From CAWUFC02 sp963921335 (GTDB lineage: Bacteria > Pseudomonadota > Gammaproteobacteria > Pseudomonadales > Halieaceae), in contig CAWUFC020000002.1 of the NCBI GenBank assembly GCA_963921335.3, forward strand, positions 744,001 through 808,000: a stretch of DNA of 64,000 bases. Reading direction: 5' to 3'. Shown here piece after piece: positions 43,146 through 50,539 of the stretch. The translations under genes and the position numbers were made by a program. The stretch's first letter is position 1. Every line of letters starts with the position of its first letter. The notes beneath the pieces were generated by a model. The model saw nothing but the letters and a program-made list of their open reading frames with translations. It did not search any database and was not told the origin of the DNA.

Positions 43146-45055
43146 TCCTGCAAACCAGGGAGATTATTAGCATGTAGCACAGGATCAAGTAATATATTCA
43201 GATCAGGGCTTACCCCCATGAGACTGCGCAGTGTCTCCAAGGCTTGACCATTCTCACCTTTCGCCAAATACCAACGGTACTTCCCTCGATGAGCTGGAAT
43301 GAATTCAGGGTCCTGAAGCAGGATTTGTTGATCTGTTGCGAGTGCCACTCGATAGTCTTTTTCCACTGTAGCTGCATAAACTGACACTAGGTGATTAAAG
43401 CTATAGGTATCAGGGTATCGCTCAGATAAACGCTGCATCAGCTTCTTGAAATCAACCTCAGCTGGATTGCAAATACTCAGCTGTATGCACTCAAGCAAGG
43501 CCGCCATAGCACGCTGATCACTGGCATCGATAAAGCTTGCATCAATGGCCGAATGCAGCTGCTGCATCCAGTTTTTACTCGCCTGATTTTGAAAATATTT
43601 ACCGTCTAGATACAGTAGGGTCACCAATGCCACCACATCGTCCGGGCGCAGCTCCAGCATGTCGATGTAACCCTGCCTAGAGCGACTGATGAGCGCAGCT
43701 TGGCGGTTAGCATGCGCGCTCTCTTCCCCGTGGCGGAGCATGGCGTTCGCAAAATGATAAACCGAGCGGACAGAATCAGGATGATGGTGCCGGTGATAGC
43801 CGGCCATATCCAACTCACTTTGCCAAATTGTGGACCGTCCGAACAGCAGAAAGGCCAGCAATAGGCCCAGACCGATAGCCACAGCCACACGCATTCGCAC
43901 TACGCTCAGACGGCTGATTAACAAGGCAATGAACAGGCATAGTCCAAGCGACGGCAAATAATTACGATGTTCATACACCATTTCCAAAGCCAATAGGCTT
44001 GACTCCAGCAGATGCCCGTACAAAAACCAGCACAGCGCAAATACTGTGATCACACACCCACGACGAACCAATACAACGAGACTCACCAAAAGTATCAGCC
44101 AGACAAACAACGCCAAAGCACCGGTACCTGGCTCAAACAAACCTATGCTGGTAACAATATCGTCATGATGCAGACCCATAGCGCGAATGTCAGGTAAAGC
44201 AATCCAGACAACGTACTGCCACACCACCCTAAGCTGAGTAACAGCTCGCTGTTCAAGCGTAAATTCACGAGACTGGTAGCCATTGACCAAGTATTCCGGG
44301 GGGAAGACAAAAAACAACGCTAATAGTGCAAGCGGCACAAGCAAACCCAGGCGCAAAAGCCATGCCAGCCTGTCACTAGAAAAGCCGTTATAACGTCCGC
44401 GAAACACCAGGCTCTCTATAAGAAAAAGCAGTGCCAGCAGCAGCACACCGTTCTCTTTAGAAAAAGTGGCCAGCGCACCCGAAAGAAAAACCCAGAACGC
44501 ACAGTAAGACAGCTCGATGGGGGTCGCTGCGCGCTCTAGCCAACGCTGGCGGTATGTCGTGTATATCAAAAGGCCAAGGAGCACAAAGAGTGCTGACAGT
44601 TGGGTCATCCGCTGGACCGTGTAAAGCACGCTAGAAACATGCAACGGATGCAGCAGCCAGAGTATCACTGCAATTTCAACGGTCCAGCGCGGAAGGCGGG
44701 CGCTAAAGAGCTCGCGCATCAAGGCGTATGCCGCCAGACCGGTCAAGATATGAATAACGATATTGGTCACGCGGATGCCAGCGGCATCGACCCCGCCACG
44801 AGCGAAGGCCTCCAGCGCGAAACTTAGCATGGACACCAATCGCCCGGTAGGGCCACTACCGGAACTGTCGATAGCAGCCCACCAGTGAGCAGGGCCACCA
44901 TCAACCACATGATGCAACGCGTCATTTTCGCCTATTGCCGCGAGACTATCAAAAAGTAAGTATTCACCGATCCCTACAGCATAAAGCAGTAGCGTTACGC
45001 CACAGGCAAGCGCGACGACAAGATACTCTGCGCGAATGGCAATGCCGGATTTCAT
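43142..45055 (-). CDS. TMTC-like multi-spanning membrane protein with C-terminal repeats (copy 1)
   Basis: This 637-residue protein has about ten membrane segments and a TPR-like helical C-terminal region (about 425-637). A first external loop with acidic residues (LLFDSLAAIGENDALHHV, 33-50), HPLHVSSVLYTVQRM (136-150), SKENG (199-203) and EHRNYLPSLG (near 365) recall eukaryotic TMTC proteins, which O-mannosylate cadherins. The ATG sits two bases after the T-tract of the pilA terminator, so expression should come from read-through. Gene order pilA, then this gene, suggests pilin is the target. The family call rests on motifs seen by eye and needs a profile search. Confidence 0.75.
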   Translation of the reverse strand: MKSGIAIRAEYLVVALACGVTLLLYAVGIGEYLLFDSLAAIGENDALHHVVDGGPAHWWAAIDSSGSGPTGRLVSMLSFALEAFARGGVDAAGIRVTNIVIHILTGLAAYALMRELFSARLPRWTVEIAVILWLLHPLHVSSVLYTVQRMTQLSALFVLLGLLIYTTYRQRWLERAATPIELSYCAFWVFLSGALATFSKENGVLLLALLFLIESLVFRGRYNGFSSDRLAWLLRLGLLVPLALLALFFVFPPEYLVNGYQSREFTLEQRAVTQLRVVWQYVVWIALPDIRAMGLHHDDIVTSIGLFEPGTGALALFVWLILLVSLVVLVRRGCVITVFALCWFLYGHLLESSLLALEMVYEHRNYLPSLGLCLFIALLISRLSVVRMRVAVAIGLGLLLAFLLFGRSTIWQSELDMAGYHRHHHPDSVRSVYHFANAMLRHGEESAHANRQAALISRSRQGYIDMLELRPDDVVALVTLLYLDGKYFQNQASKNWMQQLHSAIDASFIDASDQRAMAALLECIQLSICNPAEVDFKKLMQRLSERYPDTYSFNHLVSVYAATVEKDYRVALATDQQILLQDPEFIPAHRGKYRWYLAKGENGQALETLRSLMGVSPDLNILLDPVLHANNLPGLQE

Positions 45056-45057
45056 GC

Positions 45058-45083
45058 AAAAAAAAGCCCGGGCAAGCCCGGGC
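45058..45083 (-). terminator. Intrinsic terminator after pilA
   Basis: On the minus strand GCCCGGGC-TT-GCCCGGGC is followed by a run of eight T, starting 16 bp after the pilA stop. The start codon of the next gene lies two bases beyond the T-tract. This would give abundant pilin mRNA and low read-through into the downstream glycan genes. Confidence 0.85.
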
Positions 45084-45099
45084 CTCTAATATAGATCCC

Positions 45100-45537
45100 T
45101 TAACCGCGGCAGTTGGCCGGCAAGTACTTGGGAGGTACTGTGCCTGGGAGACATCTCCACTGGGGCGTGCCACCGTTGGTGCTCTCTACAGAAAGGTAAA
45201 ATTGATTGGTAGAAGCAGTAATGTCAGAGGCCACGCTCTGGTTAACATTAAGATAGATACGGCGATCAGCAAGACTGTACCCCATGCTGGATACAATATC
45301 GGTGCCGATGGTAGTCCGAATACCTGCAGCAGTGGCATTGGCGGGCAAGGTGCCGTTCGCAATGAAATACTCAGACACTGAGGTCTTGGCTTCACCAATG
45401 GTGGCAAGTGCTTCTGCCATTTTCGCGCGGACTGTGTAGTCCTGGTATGCGGGCAGCGCAACGGCAGCCAGAATACCTACGATCGCGATCACGATCATCA
45501 GTTCGATCAGGGTAAAACCCTTCTGTACAGTTTTCAT
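45100..45537 (-). CDS. pilA: Type IV pilus major pilin
   Basis: This 145-residue type IVa prepilin has a short leader MKTVQKG cleaved before the Phe of FTLIELMIVIAIVGILAAVA, including the conserved Glu at mature position 5. The C-terminal disulfide loop is formed by Cys in WRCLPGTVPPKYLPANC. The ATG (45537) has a GGGAG ribosome site and the longer frame upstream is not used. It is divergent from pilBCD, which export and process it. A sigma54 promoter lies about 97 bp upstream of the ATG. The chain ends in Gly, not the Ser used by TfpO-type glycosylation. Confidence 0.96.
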   Translation of the reverse strand: MKTVQKGFTLIELMIVIAIVGILAAVALPAYQDYTVRAKMAEALATIGEAKTSVSEYFIANGTLPANATAAGIRTTIGTDIVSSMGYSLADRRIYLNVNQSVASDITASTNQFYLSVESTNGGTPQWRCLPGTVPPKYLPANCRG

Positions 45538-45633
45538 TTCCAATCTCCCGTATGGAATAGTCATTATTGGGCCGGCAGTCATTCCGGACCTGCCGGCTAT
45601 AGGTAACGCCCATCGCCAGCTGAAATTGTAGAA

Positions 45634-45650
45634 TGCATAGTACGTGCCAA
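45634..45650 (-). promoter_or_regulatory. Sigma54 (-24/-12) promoter of pilA
   Basis: On the minus strand the sequence reads TTGGCACG-TACT-ATGCA, against the consensus YTGGCACG-N4-TTGCW: one mismatch in the -12 half and exact spacing. Transcription would begin near 45622, giving an untranslated leader of about 85 bases. pilA is sigma54-dependent in Pseudomonas. Confidence 0.75.
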
Positions 45651-45768
45651 CTTTTAACGAAGATCGGCAACAAAAGAAATACCTATGTTTACAGATACTT
45701 ACGTGCCCGAAGATTCGGCCTGCCGGATACCTCCACAACGTGAATCTAGCTAGAGTATGACGAATCAC

Positions 45769-45782
45769 GTCACGCAAGTGAC
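45769..45782. promoter_or_regulatory. Dyad upstream of pilA, candidate PilR enhancer site
   Basis: GTCAC-GCAA-GTGAC is a perfect inverted repeat about 120 bp upstream of the -24 element, at a distance usual for enhancer-binding proteins. On the minus strand it carries GTGTC, the core reported for PilR sites in Pseudomonas aeruginosa. Confidence 0.4.
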
Positions 45783-45952
45783 ACAAATTGTCAGCACCAA
45801 CAACGGTCGTCGGGTAAAAATTAATACTGGCAAACACTCGAAGCCAACACGAGCAGGGGATATACTCAGAACGAAGCCGCATGCTCCTAGATATAGGATA
45901 CGATAAACCTGTTTTCAAACGTGCGAGCGATACGACTGACTAGGGTATACGG

Positions 45953-47671
45953 ATGACCAACAAGACCCCAACGCAATTGAGTGGTCTGGCAGGCCGACTG
46001 GTTGCAGACGGCCTGATCGAAGCAGATACGGCCAAGGAGGCACAGGATACCGCAGCCAAGGAGAAAGTCCCTTTCGTCAAACACCTGGTTGATGAGAGCC
46101 TGGTCGATAGCCAACGCCTGGCTGAAATGGCTTCAGAAGAATTCGGTGTCCCCTTATTTGATATCGCAGCCTTTAACAAAGAGGCGATGCAAACCGACCT
46201 CGTCGCACCCAGTCTTGTTGCTAAACATCACGCCCTACCCTTGTTTCGCCGTGGCAACCGACTATTCATCGCAGTATCTGATCCAACCAATCTGTCGGCG
46301 CTGGATGAAATCAAATTCCATACCGGGATCAATACTGACGCCGTTCTGGTAGAAGAAAAATCCCTCAGTTCCGCCATTACAGAGTGGGTAGACGCGCAGG
46401 ACTCCATTGGCGGTGGTCTCGATGATCTCGATGACGCCGCGCTTGAAGATCTGGATGTCGAGGCCGTCGACGAGGATGGCGGCGCAGACGACGGCGTAAA
46501 TGAGGCTGACGAAACTCCGATCGTCCGGTTTGTCAACAAAGTGCTCATCGATGCGATCAAGAGCGGTGCTTCAGATATTCATTTCGAGCCCTATGAAAAA
46601 AGTTACCGGGTACGTTTTCGCACAGACGGCATTTTGCACGAGGTAGTCAGGCCGCCAAATAACCTGGCGGGTCGGCTGGCTGCACGTTTAAAAGTGATGT
46701 CGCAAATGGACATCTCAGAACGGCGCGTACCCCAGGACGGCCGGATCAAGATGAAGCTGTCGAAGAATCGGGCCATCGATTTTCGTGTGAACACTCTGCC
46801 TTTGCTGTTTGGCGAGAAAATTTGTCTTCGAATTCTCGATCCCTCCAGCGCCCAGATGGGTATCGACATGCTCGGTTATGAGCCAGACCAGAAAGAACTG
46901 TACATGAACGCGCTTGAGCAGCCACAGGGTATGATCCTGGTGACCGGCCCCACCGGCTCTGGCAAAACCGTATCGCTTTATACCGGACTGAATATCCTCA
47001 ATACGCCGGAGCGGAACATTTCTACAGCGGAAGACCAGGTAGAAATTAACCTGGACGGTATCAACCAGTGCCACGTAAATCCAAAAGTGGGGCTGAACTT
47101 CGCCGAAGCACTGCGTTCCTTCCTACGGCAGGATCCAGATATCATCATGGTCGGTGAGATTCGGGACCTTGAGACTGCAGAAATCTCCATCAAGGCCGCG
47201 CAAACTGGACACATGGTCATGTCGACCTTGCACACCAACAGTGCTGCCGAAACCATCACCCGTATGCTCAACATGGGGGTACCCTCTTTTAACCTGGCAA
47301 CCTCGGTGAATCTGATCATTGCCCAGCGTCTTGCCCGGCGTCTCTGTAAGGAGTGCGCGGAGCCCGCAGACATCCCGCGTGAGGCCTTGATAGAGCAGGG
47401 TTTCACAGAGGAAATGCTGGCCAATCTAAATCTCAAAAAAGCTGTCGGCTGCGACAAGTGTTCTGCCGGCTATAAAGGCCGCGTTGGTATTTACGAAGTG
47501 GTGCGGGTCACCCCAGCCCTGGCCCGCATCATCATGGAAGAAGGCAACTCCCTGGAAATAGCCGATAAAGCGCGCGAGGAAGGTTTCAACGATCTGCGTA
47601 CTTCGGCTTTACTTAAAGCTGCCAATGGCGATACTTCACTGGAAGGAGTCAATAGGGTAACAACGGACTAA
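45953..47671 (+). CDS. pilB: Type IV pilus assembly ATPase PilB
   Basis: This 572-residue hexameric ATPase powers pilus extension at the inner membrane. The N-terminal T2SSE_N domain (about 1-160) is followed by an acidic linker (about 160-185) and the ATPase domain with Walker A GPTGSGKT (near 331), Walker B IIMVGEIRDLETAE and HTNSAAETITRM. A zinc tetracysteine (CKECAEP, then CDKCSAGY) lies near 465-505. First gene of the pilBCD-coaE operon, divergent from pilA. Confidence 0.97.
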   Translation: MTNKTPTQLSGLAGRLVADGLIEADTAKEAQDTAAKEKVPFVKHLVDESLVDSQRLAEMASEEFGVPLFDIAAFNKEAMQTDLVAPSLVAKHHALPLFRRGNRLFIAVSDPTNLSALDEIKFHTGINTDAVLVEEKSLSSAITEWVDAQDSIGGGLDDLDDAALEDLDVEAVDEDGGADDGVNEADETPIVRFVNKVLIDAIKSGASDIHFEPYEKSYRVRFRTDGILHEVVRPPNNLAGRLAARLKVMSQMDISERRVPQDGRIKMKLSKNRAIDFRVNTLPLLFGEKICLRILDPSSAQMGIDMLGYEPDQKELYMNALEQPQGMILVTGPTGSGKTVSLYTGLNILNTPERNISTAEDQVEINLDGINQCHVNPKVGLNFAEALRSFLRQDPDIIMVGEIRDLETAEISIKAAQTGHMVMSTLHTNSAAETITRMLNMGVPSFNLATSVNLIIAQRLARRLCKECAEPADIPREALIEQGFTEEMLANLNLKKAVGCDKCSAGYKGRVGIYEVVRVTPALARIIMEEGNSLEIADKAREEGFNDLRTSALLKAANGDTSLEGVNRVTTD

Positions 47672-47674
47672 ACC

Positions 47675-48895
47675 ATGGCGACCGCAGCAGCAAAAGGGCA
47701 GATTTTTGTTTGGCAGGGCCTAGACCGAAACGGTCGCTCCGCCAAGGGCGAAATTGAATCTATGAGCATGGCCATGGCCAAGGCTCAGTTACGCCAGCAA
47801 GGCATCAAACCCAAGTCAGTCAAGAAGAAACCCAAGCCACTTTTTGGCTCCGGCGGTAAAAAAATCACGCCGGAAGATATTTCTATTTTCACTCGGCAGC
47901 TGGCTACGATGATGAAAGCTGGCGTACCACTAGTGCAAAGTTTCGACATTGTTTCGGAAGGTCTCGAAAATCCCAATATGAGAGACGTTGTCACCCAGAT
48001 CAAAAACGAGGTGGCCTCTGGCACCGGGCTTTCACTAGCGCTGGAAAAATACCCTCAGTACTTCGACGAACTATTTATAAACCTGGTCTCCTCCGGCGAG
48101 ACATCGGGCACCCTTGAAACTATGTTGGATCGGGTTGCGACCTATAAGGAAAAGTCTGAGGCTCTGAAGAAAAAGATCAAGTCTGCACTAACCTACCCCA
48201 TCGCGGTCGTTGCGATCGCGCTGGTAGTGACAGGCGTACTACTCGTCAAAGTTGTACCGCAATTTGCAGAGACTTTTTCCAGCTTTGGTTCTGAGCTACC
48301 CGCCTTCACTCAATTTGTGATGCAAATTTCGGATTTTGCCATCGCCTGGTGGTACATCATATTAGGAATCATCATCGCCGGGGTGGCTGCTTTCAAAGAG
48401 GCGCTTAGTCGATCGGTCGCATTCTCAGAGCTTGTCGATAAGCTGATGCTTAAGGCACCCATCGTGGGAGATGTTATTTTCAATTCGATCATAGCCCGTT
48501 TTTCTCGAACTTTGGCAACCACCTTTTCTGCCGGCGTACCACTTGTAGAGGCACTCGATTCGGTGGCCGGTGCTGCGGGCAACTCCGTCTACTCTCACGC
48601 GATTAAGCAGATACGTGACGATGTGACTACAGGTGCTCCTCTTTACAATTCCATTCAAGTTACCGGCCTGTTTCCAACCATGTTGTTGCAAATGGTATCC
48701 ATCGGTGAAGAATCCGGCGCCCTCGACGAAATGTTGGAAAAAGTCGCGGACCACTATGAAGAAGCTGTTGATAATGCGGTAGACAGCCTGAGTTCACTGA
48801 TGGAGCCCCTCATCATGGCTGTGCTGGGTGTGCTCGTTGGCGGCCTGATGGTGGCTATGTACCTGCCTATTTTCATGCTGGGCTCTGTGGTCTGA
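47675..48895 (+). CDS. pilC: Type IV pilus inner-membrane platform protein PilC
   Basis: This 406-residue protein has two GspF domains, the first around residues 70-195 (ISIFTRQLATMMKAGVPLVQ) and the second around 270-395 (RFSRTLATTFSAGVPLVEAL), and three membrane helices. It anchors the pilus base and couples PilB to pilin insertion. It begins 3 bp after pilB. Confidence 0.97.
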   Translation: MATAAAKGQIFVWQGLDRNGRSAKGEIESMSMAMAKAQLRQQGIKPKSVKKKPKPLFGSGGKKITPEDISIFTRQLATMMKAGVPLVQSFDIVSEGLENPNMRDVVTQIKNEVASGTGLSLALEKYPQYFDELFINLVSSGETSGTLETMLDRVATYKEKSEALKKKIKSALTYPIAVVAIALVVTGVLLVKVVPQFAETFSSFGSELPAFTQFVMQISDFAIAWWYIILGIIIAGVAAFKEALSRSVAFSELVDKLMLKAPIVGDVIFNSIIARFSRTLATTFSAGVPLVEALDSVAGAAGNSVYSHAIKQIRDDVTTGAPLYNSIQVTGLFPTMLLQMVSIGEESGALDEMLEKVADHYEEAVDNAVDSLSSLMEPLIMAVLGVLVGGLMVAMYLPIFMLGSVV

Positions 48896-48908
48896 AGACT
48901 GCCATCAG

Positions 48909-49784
48909 ATGGTTATTATCGACGCGCTGAATCAGGCGCCATGGCTGTTCTATACCAGCACATTATTGCTGGGGCTGTGCATCGGCAGTTTTCTCAATGT
49001 GGTGATTTATCGACTGCCTGTCATGATGGATCGGGCAGAGCGCATCTATTGCGGACAACTGCTCGAGGTCGACACAGCAAAAGAGCACGACCGGTTCGAC
49101 CTGGTACAGCCTAACTCGAGATGCCCCAACTGCAACCACGCGATAAAGCCCTGGGAAAACATACCGGTACTCAGTTACCTGTATTTACGCGGACGCTGCA
49201 GCGAATGCGGCACCGGAATTTCTGCACGATACCCGCTGGTAGAGCTGAGCTGCGGTTTGATCAGCGTCTATCTGGCCCTGCATTTTGGGCTCAGCCTGAA
49301 GCTGCTAGGAGTACTGTTATTGAGCTGGACCATGATTGCACTGATCATGATCGACTACGACGAACAGTTATTACCCGACAGTCTGACGCTCCCCCTGCTT
49401 TGGCTGGGCTTGCTATTCAACCTCTTTGGGGTGTTCACAGACCTGGGCAGTGCCGTGATCGGCGCAATGGTTGGCTATTTGTCACTCTGGTCCGTGTTCT
49501 GGCTGTTCAAACTGGCCACCGGCAAGGAAGGCATGGGTTATGGCGACTTCAAGTTGCTGGCAGCCCTAGGCGCCTGGCTGGGCTGGCAGAGCCTGCCCAT
49601 GGTGATATTGCTATCCTCGCTGGTGGGTACGGTGATCGGCATTGCCCTCATGATCCTGCAGAGCAGGGGCAAAGACGTCCCCATGCCTTTTGGGCCCTAC
49701 CTCGCGATCGCTGGATGGATTGCCCTGCTATGGGGTGACGCCCTGCTGGACTGGTATTGGAACCTAACCGGAATTGCCGCTTGA
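48909..49784 (+). CDS. pilD: Prepilin peptidase / N-methyltransferase PilD
   Basis: This 291-residue membrane aspartyl protease cleaves the prepilin leader and methylates the new N-terminal Phe. It has eight or so membrane segments, the zinc tetracysteine CPNC (72-75) and CSEC (about 97-100), and catalytic Asp residues in LIMIDYDEQLLPD (near 155) and GMGYGDFK (near 210). It should also serve any type II secretion pseudopilins. The stop overlaps the TTG start of coaE. Confidence 0.96.
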   Translation: MVIIDALNQAPWLFYTSTLLLGLCIGSFLNVVIYRLPVMMDRAERIYCGQLLEVDTAKEHDRFDLVQPNSRCPNCNHAIKPWENIPVLSYLYLRGRCSECGTGISARYPLVELSCGLISVYLALHFGLSLKLLGVLLLSWTMIALIMIDYDEQLLPDSLTLPLLWLGLLFNLFGVFTDLGSAVIGAMVGYLSLWSVFWLFKLATGKEGMGYGDFKLLAALGAWLGWQSLPMVILLSSLVGTVIGIALMILQSRGKDVPMPFGPYLAIAGWIALLWGDALLDWYWNLTGIAA

Positions 49785-50392
49785 GCAAGCTCATTATCGG
49801 AGTCACCGGCGGTATAGGTAGCGGGAAAACCGCTGCCACCGACCGCTTCGCTGAACACGGCATTACTGTTGTTGATGCCGACCTGGCCTCTCGGGTAATC
49901 GTGGAACCCGGTCGCCCTGCGCTAACTGCGATCGCCAAGCACTTCGGGGCAGATATCCTGCTCGCTGATGGCAATCTCGACCGCGCTGCACTTAGACATA
50001 AGGTGTTCGCCGATCCCGAAGAGCGAGCCTGGCTCGAGCAACTCACGCACCCCCTGATCGGCGAGGAGATCTTCTCTCAGCTCGCTGCAGCAAACTCGCC
50101 CTACGCTATTTTGTCCTCACCCCTGCTGTTTGAAACCACACAGGGAGAGTTATGCGAGCAAGTACTATTGATTGACGTGCCCCAGTCGGTACAACTGGCG
50201 CGAACCATGGCCAGGGACGATAACAATGAGGAACAGGTCAAGCGCATCATGGCCGCCCAGATGAGCCGCGAGGACAAGTACTCCCGGGCAGACTACATCA
50301 TCGACAACAGTGCCGATCTAGTTGAACTGTACGCGGCTGTAGACGAATATCACCGTCAGTTCCTCAAGCTGGCTGCCCAGAAACAAGCGTAA
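49781..50392 (+). CDS. coaE: Dephospho-CoA kinase
   Basis: This 203-residue P-loop kinase catalyses the last step of coenzyme A synthesis. GVTGGIGSGKT lies at the N-terminus, then VVDADLASR and HPLIGEEI, all family-typical. The likely start is TTG 49781 (LSKLIIGVTGG), sharing bases with the pilD stop (TTGA); a start further upstream inside pilD would add a non-conserved N-terminus. Location after pilD is the common order in gammaproteobacteria. Confidence 0.94.
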   Translation: MSKLIIGVTGGIGSGKTAATDRFAEHGITVVDADLASRVIVEPGRPALTAIAKHFGADILLADGNLDRAALRHKVFADPEERAWLEQLTHPLIGEEIFSQLAAANSPYAILSSPLLFETTQGELCEQVLLIDVPQSVQLARTMARDDNNEEQVKRIMAAQMSREDKYSRADYIIDNSADLVELYAAVDEYHRQFLKLAAQKQA

Positions 50393-50539
50393 ATTTGCAC
50401 ACTTTTCCGGCCATCGATGTCAGTTAAAATGGCCCTTCCTGCTATTTCAGGTACTAACAACTTCTGGCTTAATTCGCTCGCATTAATAATCCGCAAGATA
50501 ACGCTATAACCTTATAAACAGAAACAAAGGGGTCTTAAG
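50393..50539. promoter_or_regulatory. Leader of the TonB-dependent receptor gene
   Basis: AT-rich 147 bp with a plausible -10 (TATAAC, near 50506) and a strong ribosome site (AAAGGGG) before the ATG. No Fur box was recognised. Confidence 0.35.

Larger units (their letters stand above)
45538..45952. promoter_or_regulatory. pilA/pilB divergent control region
   Basis: These 415 bp between divergent pilA and pilB contain no convincing gene; an open minus-strand frame continues upstream of pilA but lacks coding character. The region holds the sigma54 element for pilA and an upstream dyad that may bind PilR. No clear promoter for pilB was picked out. Confidence 0.7.

Noticed and set aside
45538..45918. 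Long N-terminal extension of pilA
   Set aside because: The extra residues are not pilin-like, and the leader MKTVQKG with a ribosome site sets the start at 45537. The region holds the sigma54 promoter.
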